Shown piece by piece: positions 12,361 to 23,035 of a stretch of 64,000 nucleotides of DNA. A program made the translations under genes and the position numbers. The notes beneath the pieces were generated by a model, which did no database searches, was not told the origin of the DNA, and was given only the letters and a program-made list of their open reading frames with translations. Numbering within the stretch: the first letter of the stretch is position 1; every line of letters begins with the position of its first letter. This stretch comes from Darksidea phi (taxonomy: Eukaryota; Ascomycota; Dothideomycetes; Pleosporales; Lentitheciaceae). The stretch spans positions 1-64,000 of the forward strand of contig JASJFT010000144.1 of NCBI GenBank assembly GCA_030770425.1, read 5' to 3'.

Positions 12361-13812
12361 TCATCCTTTCGATCCCTTTACCATTCTCTCAAGCACTGTA
12401 TCCGTAAATCTCCAAATATTACTCGTATAGTACCCGCACCAACTTCTCCCCGTCCACCAGGTACTCCTCCAACCCTGCAACGCATTCAATTTTTGCACGA
12501 ACCCGTTCTCCAATTCCGCCTTCCCCAGCGGCCAAGTAACTCCAGTATGATCCGCAAAACTCTTGTACTCGACTTGGCAATCTCCCGTATGATTCAGCGT
12601 CCCAGCCGTTACCAGGTTTTCAACGTTTTGTGCGATGGTTGCTTTCGCTTCGTCATGCGAAATAGAATAATTTGTAGAGAATAAAGCGCGGAAGAGGTTG
12701 AGGCCAGATGGACCAGTAGAGTCTAGGCGGAGTGTGTAGGGATAGTCGCGGACGGCAAGGTAGTTGGATGGTGCGGCTGTGGGAGCGAGGTATGCGATGG
12801 AGTAGTTTTCGGGTATACAAGGGATGCTGAGGATGCCAACGAAGGACCAAGACGGAGCCCAGTTTTTGAAAACTTCTGCCTCTTTTTCATCTTCGTCGAA
12901 TGGCAGTAGGTTCTTTTCGTGGCTTGGATAAGGCGTCCAGAGGACCTGGTTGGCCTTTACCAAAACTGAAGACCCGTCCTTGGTTTTTACGACGATGCGG
13001 ACCCCAGAATCGCTCCTCTCCGCCTCCCCGATCGATGATTCGAGATAGACATCATTTCTGAGAAGGTCGTATGCGCGCTGGTATAGCAAGCTGTTTGAGC
13101 CTAAGGGAACAAATAGAGAGTTTTCTAGTACGCCCCTTGTGATCGGCGCCCCGAACGCCTGAATCACACCCAGCGTCAGAACTTCTTTCAGACCTCCAAC
13201 ACCTACGTCGGAAATCGCCGCGATCCTTGGTACCGCAGCTTCAATGCCATGCTTCTTAGCAAACTCGCCAAAAGGCATCAGAAACTCTGCTGGAATAGCC
13301 TTTGGAGGAGGGAAATTCCAGTATCCCGGTTCTACAAGCGACTCATACATTTCCACAAACCGCAGCCAGGTCTTGAAAGCTTCCGTAGTTGCATTGTTGG
13401 ATGGCGGCGTGTATTCCGGAAGCTGTTTTCCGGTCTCGATATCGACGTTGACAGTCGTCAACCTGCGCGCAGCGAAGTTTGTAGTCTCGACTCCAAACCG
13501 TTGGAAGAAACCAGGAGCAGAACCATATCGGACGTAGGATTGGACTCCGAATTCGATCGTGGTATTCGTCGTAGGGACTGTATACGTTTCCACGTGTCCG
13601 CCTAGGCGATTTTGTGGTTCAATGAGGACTATGGATTTGTTCAAATCTTCGCGGAGGCGCACTGCAGCGTAGGTACCGGACGCGCCACCGCCGATAATGG
13701 CAACGTCTCTAGTGAGGATGTCAGACGAGGAGAAGGCATGTTCATCGATGACTGCGCGCGTCGCCCTGAACATGAGAGTTATAAGAAAAGTGAGGAATGA
13801 CGCTTTAGGCAT
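12361..13812 (-). CDS. Secreted FAD-dependent oxidoreductase (amine-oxidase fold)
   Basis: A single uninterrupted frame of 483 aa starts at the ATG at 13812. Residues 1 to about 20 form a signal peptide. The Rossmann FAD site is VAIIGGGASGTYAAVRL (GGGASG at 41-46), followed by an acidic position in VLIEPQNRLGGHVETY. The last part, WPLGKAELENGFVQKLNALQGW then RSWCGYYTS, matches the C-terminal FAD-closing region of amine-oxidase-like flavoproteins. Database neighbours in fungi are often named after beta-cyclopiazonate dehydrogenase, but nothing in the window suggests that pathway and the substrate is unknown. Several NxT/NxS sites fit a secreted glycoprotein. It has no introns, unlike most of its neighbours. 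Confidence 0.88.
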   Translation of the reverse strand: MPKASFLTFLITLMFRATRAVIDEHAFSSSDILTRDVAIIGGGASGTYAAVRLREDLNKSIVLIEPQNRLGGHVETYTVPTTNTTIEFGVQSYVRYGSAPGFFQRFGVETTNFAARRLTTVNVDIETGKQLPEYTPPSNNATTEAFKTWLRFVEMYESLVEPGYWNFPPPKAIPAEFLMPFGEFAKKHGIEAAVPRIAAISDVGVGGLKEVLTLGVIQAFGAPITRGVLENSLFVPLGSNSLLYQRAYDLLRNDVYLESSIGEAERSDSGVRIVVKTKDGSSVLVKANQVLWTPYPSHEKNLLPFDEDEKEAEVFKNWAPSWSFVGILSIPCIPENYSIAYLAPTAAPSNYLAVRDYPYTLRLDSTGPSGLNLFRALFSTNYSISHDEAKATIAQNVENLVTAGTLNHTGDCQVEYKSFADHTGVTWPLGKAELENGFVQKLNALQGWRSTWWTGRSWCGYYTSNIWRFTDTVLERMVKGSKG

Positions 13813-16119
13813 TTTTGCTAATGGATGGGAAAGGGGATGATGGAGCGATTGCTTTTGATTTACACCCTCTTAGGCCCGTGAGGCTTTCTTGATAAGGAAC
13901 GGAAATGGTCATTTTTATGAGGCTACGCAGCTTAAATGACCATGACGGAGGGTAGACGTGAGAAATTCCAAGACATGCACGATTATTAAGGGAGTAAGCA
14001 CTTCAATAAGCAACCAGCTAATCAGCTTCGGACGGGAAATAGCTGGTCCAACTAACTAACCGGATATGGACCGCAAGACAATAATAAAGGCTTGGAGAGA
14101 ATGCTCGGGATTTAATGTATTACTTAGCAATGAAAATTTCTTCGGCAGATGGGCCTAGTGCGTTAACACGTTATGCTGCCTTCTGATTGCTGAAGCAAAC
14201 ATGACGTCTTTGCTTGACTATAGCGCCATCTTGCATCGGCGTTGACGTGTATTTGGGATCAGTGGAGGGGAGAAGTGATTGGCGGTGTAGAGTATAGGCG
14301 TACAGTTTTGGTTTGCTTAGCAGCTTATGCTGGCTTTTCGACACCGCAAAGGCTGCGAGTCGGCCATGCACATGCTGCACACCGAGTTTGCTCAGTCATG
14401 CTTGATTGACGTGGCTAGGTTTGACTGAAAACGTTCCGATTTGAATGAAGTGCTCTAGGTTTATCACCTAGGGTCTTCACTGATCGTTCTGTGTCCCTAG
14501 TCCCTCTCCAGCAGCCTCGTGGTTATTTCTTCATCTGTCACACCTGAGTGTACCAAGATATGGGGACACTTCTTCACTTCGGAGAGCAGTGGGTTTGTGC
14601 AATCCCATTATGAACAGTCTCTACACGATCCTCCAACCTGCCAATGCAGCCCTCATAAAACCAGCCAATATCATACAAACGACTTCAACGTCGAAGATGA
14701 GGCCCTTTCTTCCACGCCTTAGGCGACGGCTTGGCAGTAACCCCATGCAGCAAGCAAGGCAGAATAGACTGCACAGCCAGAGCATCATATAGGCAGCAGA
14801 AACATCAACCAAAGACTGCCCCAGCACCCAACCGCCCAAACTCGAGAAGTATATAGTGTAGATCCCAAATATATCGAAAAAGGAATTTAATAGGTTTGCT
14901 CAAGACACAAAGGGAATTCTGGAAAAGCATAGTCGGATCAGGAACAGCGACGATCATATTATAGCAAAGGTCGCTCTACCGGCATGTTGCATCCATTATC
15001 TGCTTGCGTCGTCTCTACGAGAGGATGTCCAACCTGTACGTTCGTCCTCTAATAAGTTGCCCCTTAAAAATACAGCGCGTCGAGCTACGCGACGACTCAC
15101 ATAAACGGGTGGTACTTCATCTGCCGCCGACCGAATTCGATGATTTCAAGATGCACATTCGAAAGCTCACTGGCTTAAAAGCGCGACTACCCCGAACTTC
15201 CCTGAAGATTACTTTGAGTAACCCCACGCTCGAACAACGACAGCGGGAAAACGGTGGGCACATTCGAGGATCAAGTCCAGGGTGCAAGCTATACTAGAAG
15301 CTAATTCGAATCCTTCTAGCGGATTGATGGAATGAAAACTGGGCTGGTGAGTTGGGTGCCCAACAGAGCGGAGTTTATTCGATATAAAGTATTGTACGAA
15401 CTGGAGTTTGTAAGGGGTCACCTATACACTGCCCTATCTTCCCCCTCCCTCTGGTAGATTAGCTATACTAGAAACGAAGACCACTCTACTCTTTACTTGG
15501 ACTCGTCCCTCTCGCTGTCGAGCTTCGTATTTACTGCTTTTCCTAATATGCATACCTTCTATTCTAGACCTTTTGCTCGATACTACGCATATCCGTGACA
15601 TATGCTACTAGCGCCCTTGTCTGTTGTTATTCCAGCCAAATTACTGTAAGAGACTGCACAGCTATCACATAAGGGGGATATTTCTATATCTGGCTAAGCT
15701 CGGGCTCGCATACTTCAATGTTTTGATGCGCAAGGCGTCTCATATGTAAGGTGCAGGTCGAAGGTACTTTCTATATGAAGCCAGGTTTGAAGTCAAATGA
15801 GTTGCCCGGAATGGGCGAATACCTACCTCATGCGCTGAGCTGGTTTTCTTAATTACTGCTGTGCAAAGTTAGTCCCTCAGAAACTTATATGATTCCTTAT
15901 TAAAGATGGATAGCTGCTTTGGTACGCGATGTTGAGATTTGGTGCAATTGCTATTGAATATGCCTGGCTTTACCAGCGGCTGAATAAAATTCTACCCATG
16001 TTGAAGTATGAAACGGGGTATCATCGTTGAGTTGCCCAAAACGCCCTGTAAAGATCCCTTCGGACTGCATTGTTGAAGCATATCCAAGAAACAGCCAACC
16101 CGCCCTAGCCCATATTCTC
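13813..16119. other. 2.3-kb intergenic region, no gene supported
   Basis: The right end of this stretch (about 15400-16000) is rich in TA steps and resembles mildly degraded non-coding DNA. Frames at 14519-14839 and 15004-15297 (97 aa) show no known motif, and I see no clear splice-linked continuation. The left end holds the promoter of the FAD oxidoreductase. Confidence 0.5.
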
Positions 16120-17026
16120 CTACTTCTGATTCTCCGCACCATAGCCACCCTTGCCTTCTAAATTCTCATATGATTTGCCCTCGGCTGCCCTCCTATTCCT
16201 AGGACCCCTTTCATCCAGATCTTCCTGCAGCCAGCGAAGTACCAGTTCACCAAGCTGGCTGTTGCCAGTGATGGCCCCAGTACCGGGCCCAGACAGCACA
16301 TTAAGCTCCTCCATGCTGCCCCACTTCTTTACTTTGCCCAACGCCATATGTACGAGGTGTGTAGGCCATGTTGCAAGGTTGTCCAAGATATGCGTTGCGT
16401 ATACGATAGTGCAAGGCCTCGTCTCTGTCTCGCGCTTCAAGAAATTCAGGAAGTTGGACCGCGAGAGCAAATCCAGATCCACGGTGATCTCATCCAGCAA
16501 TAGAATGGTCCATGGTCTCAGCAATCCCATAGCAAGTTGTACCCTCCGCCTCTCGCCGTCCGAAACAGCATGCATGCGCCATGCGAGATCGATATCGAGG
16601 ATGCGAATAAGTTCGTCTCGCCGGTCCGTCCAGTAATCGCCGCCGACCGAGGCGAGAAGCGTAGGCACGTCGATGTCGGTGCGCACGATGGGATTCAGCA
16701 CCCATTCGAGGCCGAGGTATGTGACGCCTTCCAGGCCGAACTTGAAGGGGTCAACGCCGGCGATGGAGACGGAGCCAGAGGGGGCCATGCGTTTGCCAGA
16801 GAGGAGGCGGAGGAGGGTAGTCTTGCCGGCGCCATTGGCTATACATATTAGCTCATGTAGCAAGACTCTGTATGTGATGCACACCTCCTATGAGCAGAGT
16901 TCGGCTGCCTGGAGGCAGATCGAGGAAGACCTCTTTGAGCCCGCTCGAGCCATCTGGAAAGGCGTAGCTAAGATTCTGGACATTAATTGAAGGCGCAATA
17001 TCCTTGTTCGCAGCTTGTTCCGCCAT
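16120..17026 (-). CDS. CAF16: CAF16-like ABC-type ATPase
   Basis: Two exons join in phase: 16885-17026 and 16120-16838, giving 286 aa. It is a soluble ABC ATPase with no membrane domain. Visible are LSYAFPDGSSGLKEV, Walker A GANGAGKT (47-54, split by the intron), the signature VSDGERRRVQLAMGLL and Walker B with switch ILLLDEITVDLDLLSR, then ATHILDNL. In yeast, Caf16 is a non-transporter ABC protein associated with the CCR4-NOT complex and Mediator. The tail is charged and glycine-rich. It is divergent from the MOD5-like gene, with only about 220 bp between start codons. Confidence 0.88.
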
Positions 17027-17246
17027 CGCAAATTAACCCAAACAACCGAACAGTGGAGCGTGAGTGCTACATTTTATACGGTCCAGATGTTGCTGTGGAA
17101 AGGCGTGACCAACAGCGCGTACGCGAGAGATGACTGGACGATCGGATACGCTAGTCTACATTTGGCAGGCGACATCGCGACTTGTGTTCGGCACTTCCAC
17201 ATGTCGCGCCCTGATGAATCATCACTGGACAAACAGCATCAGATGC
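17027..17246. promoter_or_regulatory. Shared bidirectional promoter region (CAF16 / MOD5)
   Basis: These 220 bp separate two divergent start codons, so both promoters must lie here or overlap the neighbouring transcripts. I could not name a specific factor site. Confidence 0.5.
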
Positions 17247-18789
17247 ATGTTCCGCTTGTCTAGGCATTTTAGTATCGCACGGATGGCCACGGCGCCGGCC
17301 AAGCCACTGATTGCTATAGTGGGTGCAACAGGGACGGGAAAGTCTGATGTAAGTAGATCCTCGAAGCACAACGACCACCACTCATCACACCAGGCAGCTG
17401 GCCGTCGAGATAGCGCGGAAGTACAATGGTGAAATCATCAACGGCGATGCGATGCAACTGTATGAAGGGCTGCCTATTATCACCAACAAGATTTCGCAGG
17501 ATGAGATGAAGGGCGTACGGCATCACTTGCTAGGCTGCATTGGGCTTGAAGAGGAGACTTGGACAGTGGGCAAGTTTGTCAGGAAGGCTTTGGGGGTGGT
17601 GAGTTGACAGAAGCGTTGTGGGTGCGAAGCTCACCGCATCCAGATTGATGAGATCCGAAGCCGCGGAAAACTCCCTATCCTCGTCGGTGGCACTCACTAT
17701 TATACACAGTCACTCTTATTCAAAGATGCATTGTCCGAGGAACCGCTGCTAGAGAACGAGAAAGAGCAACAGACTGACCGCTTTTCGATCCTTGATGAGC
17801 CCACGGAAGTCATTTTGGAGAAGCTGAAAGAGGTGGATCCGGTCATGGCCGATCGATGGCATCCGAATGAGAGACGCAAGATCCAACGCTCACTTGAGAT
17901 CTATCTCAAGACTGGCAAGCTGGCTTCCCAAGTGTATAGCGAACAGCGCCTCAAGCGAGAGACATCTTTGGCTGCGACTAATGGTGAAGAGAGCGCTGGC
18001 GGCCTTCGCTTTTCAACACTCCTTCTCTGGGTGCACGCGTCAAAAGACGTTTTATATTCGCGCCTTGACGGTCGCATCGATAAGATGATCGCCAAGGGAC
18101 TTCTGTCCGAAGTGCAAACCCTGTCCGACTTTGCTGCATCGAACGAAGCGCGCACTGGAACACCAATGGATCTAAGCCGTGGTATTTGGGTCTCTATCGG
18201 CTATAAAGAGTTTGTTGGCTACCAGCGTGCTCTCTTTGATGATTCTTTCACAGAGTCGGACCTCACAAAGCTGAAGATTGCAGCCATTGAGAAGACCCAA
18301 GCAGCAACCAGGCAATATGCTAAACGACAAATCCGATGGATACAGATAAAGTTACTGAACGCTCTGATCACCGCTGGACAACGAAGTAGCATGTTCTTAC
18401 TTGATGGAAGTGACCTGTCTAAGTGGGAAGAAGCAGTCGTACAGGCTGGGATTGATGTCACCGAACAATTTCTCTCGGGCAAGCCATTGCCAGTCTCGCT
18501 CGAGCTATCACAGGCTGCGCAAGAGATGCTGACCCCAAAGCGAGATTACGACCTGGCACAACGGCCAGATCTTTGGCAGAAGAAAATTTGCGATACGTGC
18601 GGCACGGTCGCTGTGACGGAGAATGATTGGCATCTGCATATCAAGAGCCGTGCACATAGACGGGCTGTTGGTGTCAGGAAGAAAGAGACTTCGCAAAGCT
18701 CTACCGCGAAGAAAGAAAAAGCTGCAGCCGAAGATATGGTTGAAGTTCTTGAGAGCTCTCTCGACGCCTTCTCCGATGAGCCGAGATGA
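17247..18789 (+). CDS. MOD5: tRNA dimethylallyltransferase (MOD5-like)
   Basis: Three exons join in phase: 17247-17348, 17398-17598 and 17644-18789, giving 482 aa from the first ATG or 470 aa from the second at 17283. The enzyme transfers a dimethylallyl group to A37 of tRNAs reading UNN codons. Visible are the P-loop GATGTGKS (26-33), the [15 protein letters not shown] block that corresponds to the catalytic Asp and substrate loop, [12 protein letters not shown], and a C-terminal matrin-type C2H2 finger (Cys417, Cys420, His433, His439), usual for eukaryotic members. The 12 residues before the second Met, [12 protein letters not shown], are basic and amphipathic like a mitochondrial presequence. 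The lysine-rich C-terminus may carry a nuclear signal. Confidence 0.93.
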
Positions 18790-19045
18790 TGGAATATCAC
18801 CCGTATACTAGCAGTTCAGGTAACCCTGTGAATTTGAATTGGTCTACTTGACCGGCTGAACTGAAGCGGACTACAAATGAGCGCCGACAGCCTGCTTACC
18901 TTAGGTGGTCACTATTTTTGGACGGTCGCCTACTGGCACTCTCAGTGACACTATGCCACATATACAACTATAGTATCCTACACAACCGTGCTATCGAGCG
19001 CCTGTATCTACACTTCTTCACTTTTGATATTCCACCTTAACTGAG

Positions 19046-20510
19046 ATGGGCAACGACACTCTCAGGCCCCCTTATCAGCAACAGCAAAGGAATTATGCAC
19101 TCCTCAACCTTTGATATGATATCGTCCAGCACAGGCTCAAAATGCTGGAGAGCCGTGTCCGCAACTTCCGAAGGTGCCACCAAGACAGTCGAAACAGCTC
19201 AAGCAGCCTTTCCGGCATGGTACAACACGAAGCCCAGCACTCAAACCGAGATACTCCTTAAAGCAGCAGATATCCTCGAGGAGCATGCCGAGGAGTACGC
19301 GAACCATTTGATGTCCGAGATGGATGCTGATAGAGGCGCTGCACATATTTTTGTTGTGCCTCTTGTGATTGCCATGTGTAGAGATATCGCTGGACAGATC
19401 TCGAGTGTATGTGGAAGCGTGCCGGTTGTTGCGAAGAGGGACAGAGTGTTATGATTTGGAAGGAACCTTATGGCGTCTGCTTAGGTATTTTAGTTGGGTA
19501 CTCCATCTTCTCTTTCGGGACGTATGTGCAGAAAACTGATAGGGAACGGGAACACATCATGTTTTTGGTATCCGGTCCGCCGCAACCGCAATAGCAACAG
19601 GCAATAGCACGGTCATTAAATCCTCTGAACTAGCTCACCGCTGCTACTTTGCTCTCGCCAAAGCTTTCAAAGAGGCCGGTCTGCCCCATGGTGTGTTCAA
19701 TGTCGTTAGTTGCAGACTGCGGGATGCCCCGCTCATAGTCAAGACTATGATTGAATATCCGGCCGTAAGGAAGATCAACTTTACGGGAGTGCAGCAATGG
19801 GAAGGTTGATCGCTAGGACGTGCGGTGAGAATCTGAAACCATGTCTTATAGAGTTGGGGGCAAGAACAATGTGATTGTGCTTGGGGACGCGAATTCAAAG
19901 AGGAAAGCGGGAGAATGTTTGGCTGGAGCTTTTCTAAATGTAAGGTGTCTTAACCCTGAAAGCGTATGACTGCATTAGCTCCACCAAATGTGGTCTCCGA
20001 ATCGACAACTCGGCTAGCAGAGCTCGTCTCAGAAGCGCTTTTACAAGGCGCGCAAGTCGTCGCCGGCAACGAGGCGCAATCTCACGTACTCTGTTCAGGT
20101 TTCATTCCCACGATTCTATCGAACGTTAATAAATCGTCCAAACTTCATTACAAAGAAGCACTCGGTCCTCTTGTTTCCTCCGCCACCTTCGAAACCGAGG
20201 ATGAGGCTATCAAATTAGCGACGACACGGAGTACGGACTGCATGCTGCCGTGTTCACCTAGGACATACGCAAAGGCCTGACCATTGCGAAGAGGCTTGAA
20301 GCTGGTGCTGTACATACTAATAGTATGATGGTGCATGATGAGCCGGCGTTGCCAATGGGAAGTGTCATAGGTTCTAGGTAGGGGAGGTTCAATGCTATGG
20401 AAGGGATAAAGGAGTTTTGTACAGAAATGCTGTTACATGGGATGATTAGGAAGACTGTTGAGTCGTACCACGGTGAATATTTTACGATTTAGTACTAGCA
20501 ACTACCATTG
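19046..20510 (+). pseudogene. Aldehyde dehydrogenase pseudogene
   Basis: Aldehyde dehydrogenase fragments follow one another in family order on the plus strand but in several frames. 19095-19454 holds an N-terminal part (AFPAWYNTKPSTQTEILLKA, then LEEHAEEYANHLMSEMDAD). 19440-19600 holds VMIWKEPYGVCLGI. 19575-19790 holds ATAIATGNSTVIKSSELAHRC and GLPHGVFNVVSC. About 19850 holds ELGGKNNVIVLGDAN. 19966-20280 holds a C-terminal part (EALGPLVSSATFETEDEAIKLA), then AKRLEAGAVHTNSMMVHDE at about 20290-20340. Stops and frame changes separate the pieces, and the expected catalytic-cysteine block is not found. The span equals a normal gene length, so this is a whole dead copy rather than a fragment. Confidence 0.85.
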
Positions 20511-21479
20511 ATTCAGCCATAGCTCTGAGCGGGCTATGTCCCTGGGCGTGCACCGCAACCGCCCCTGTTGTCTTATCTGACAAACCAAATCTCGTACTGG
20601 GAGTAAGCTATTCTAATCTCACGTCGAATGTTCTTTGGTCAATAATTTCTCTGATCATCGCAGATAGCACTCAATCGCATGCCCGATACGTCGTAACATT
20701 CACGTTACTGCAATAGATAAAGGGGACAGAGGAAAATCTAGGCACATAGCGGTGGCCGCAAACTCGTCTATGCACGCATGTGAGAGAGCGTTGAACTCCC
20801 GGTACGGTGGTCTAGACGCTTCACCGATGGTCATTTCCCAAGGCGCTACCCACGTCCCTTACAGCGCTAAATTGCCGTTCAGCTTGCATGTTTTGAAGTA
20901 AGACTTTTCTGCGCTAGCGGGGCCGTAGGCCTTTGATTAGCTGACATGCTGCGGCGCCGTATTCTTACAAGAGCACTTATCGCAGCCTTTGAATGGAGGA
21001 TTACCCCTCTTTCTGTATCCATAGACTAACTTCTCATGCCTCTAGCTTATTGCGATGAGTATCTGTAGATATTGAACACCTGTAGTTGGACGCGGGATGT
21101 TTGATGACCTAGGAAGTAGCCAGTTGCTGCTCTAGTCTCCGTTAGCAAGTGTCCCGAACCCCGCGTGGCCTAGTTAGGGACGTATTACTCGACAGTTGTA
21201 CGGATTTCTTTCTTCTACTGGCCAATACGAATATCTTCGCTTTGAGCTGCCGGAGCCATATTCATCTATAAAAGCGGGCTACATCTGCCGACGCCCGATT
21301 TGGTCTCTAATAATAGTCCGACGCTGGCTATATCGCACCTCTCCTTTGGGTCACATGTTGCCCTTAACTATAGTTCCTGATTGGTTGAGCTCAACGCTTC
21401 GACTCATAAAACCTGGCCTCTTACTTATGTACGCTTTTAGCCGCCCTACACCCACCTTCGAGTCTCTCCCAGCCTCCAC
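20511..21479. other. Gene-free flank of the pseudogene
   Basis: No protein-like frame is supported. A 98-codon plus-strand frame at 21196-21492 has an odd composition and no motif. It may be relic DNA of the same degraded tract. Confidence 0.45.
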
Positions 21480-22180
21480 TATATACCTTTAGTTCTTACG
21501 CCATCTACGCTATATTTACCTAGCTAAAAAAGTATATCAATAGACCTTAGGAAGGTTCTATTATTAATACTATAAACCCTCTAATTCCTTATCTCGTACG
21601 TAAATTTAGTACTAAATAACTAAACTATTACTAATACTTAGTAGGCTAAAGCCTACTCTATATGTCACGGCTGTCTGTACAATAGAACGCTTCAGGACTC
21701 CGTTTGATGAGGAGATTCCCTAAAAGCAACGGTTAACGTGGTGATACTGAGGAAATGGGGAATTACTTGATTAAGCCTGGTCCATAGGTGGCCTGTACTG
21801 TGGACTCTCTCTGTACATATAGCTAGATACTTAGCTTGTATAGGAATCAGAGCAATCAACTTCCCAAACTGCGTAGTACCTAAAACTATATATGATATAT
21901 AGCTTTAAATCCCCTCTACTTGAAAGCCTACTTATACTACTTAAGTAGCCGCAGTTTTCTCAATTATAAAGCTCTATACTTACGTCTCTCCCTCCGTAAT
22001 ACCTACGAATTTAATAAATATATAGGTTATATAAATAAGGACTCTATAGAGGAAAACTATTACACCCTTAAAGAGGTAGAGAATAAGAATATTTAGGTTG
22101 TTTATTAATAGCTTATATAAAATCGCCCTATTGTGAATACTGTACGTAAGCAAATAGCCCACTAGATTCCAATACATCTA
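21480..22180. other. AT-rich, TpA-rich island (RIP-like)
   Basis: Base composition drops sharply here: long strings of TA, TTA and ATA with very few CG steps, and stops in all frames. This is how repeat-induced point mutation leaves former transposons in Pezizomycotina. No terminal repeats or transposase fragments could be recognised. Confidence 0.6.
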
Positions 22181-23035
22181 TTTTGCCTTCTGTGGCGGAG
22201 GGCCTCCCAGCTTGCTACAATTCTACAGGATCCTTCAAAGATGAGCTGGACGAACCATAAGGCTTCTCTCAGCCGCTTCTCGCGCGCTATTTTGCAAAAT
22301 AAAACGTGGGCTGGGTAAGGTGCATAAGGCTGAAGCACCATGCAGCCGAACTCAGCTTTCAGTTACCACAGCCTGATGGAGTCATCCGTTTTCGGGGCCA
22401 ATTCTGCTCTCTTAACGAAAAAGCATAGTATTTTAGGCAAGCTGCGTCCACATAGGCTCACACCTGCCCAGTCCGGCGATATATTTTATGCGGGTAGTGA
22501 AGACCCGACACCGACCTCAGCTTTGCGGCGACCGGCAATAGGTCGTGCGGGAAGGAGATGCTATTGTGGTACGAAGCGTCACAGTTTCAGGGACACAGGG
22601 ACCGAAAGGAAAAATGGCAGGCTTTCGATGAAGTCAGTAGAACACTGCAATACCGCCAGCTTATATCAAACCTCATATAAACGCGGTTTTCTCGCTCTTT
22701 CCATGCCAAAATCAGTCAAATTATTGAGAATTAACGCCGTAATTCGTTTATTAATTGTATAGAGTATATGAGTAAAACGTAGAAATAGGTGATTGGGGGG
22801 TTTGATGACCCGACCAGGAAACTGCCAATTTTTCCTTTCGGCCCCTGTGGGGGCTTGTATGCAGTGAGATGAGAAGAGATTTGGAATACAAAGTGTGCGG
22901 AGAGGTATCCCAATTGGGTTGCCAATATGTACGTATAAGAGAAAGGACATTTATCGTTATGAGGAGGTAAAGAGTGTCGCATTTGCTTTTACCTAGCCGA
23001 AGTACACACACTGAAGGTACATAGTCGGATCAGCC
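22181..23035. other. Intergenic, no gene supported
   Basis: Composition returns to normal. A 140-codon plus-strand frame (22340-22762) and overlapping minus-strand frames (22666-23011) lack recognisable features. The right end is the likely promoter of the secreted-protein gene at 23036. Confidence 0.5.

Noticed and set aside
15004..15297. 97-codon plus-strand frame, weakly protein-like
   Set aside because: No family resemblance and nothing around it to extend it; lies in degraded-looking DNA.
17130..17246. Longer N-terminus for the MOD5-like protein from an upstream in-frame ATG
   Set aside because: It would run through the shared promoter, adds residues unlike the family, and the leader from 17247 already explains targeting.
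22340..22762. 140-codon plus-strand frame right of the AT-rich island
   Set aside because: No known motif, mixed composition, no splice-linked exons, and overlapping frames of similar length on the other strand.
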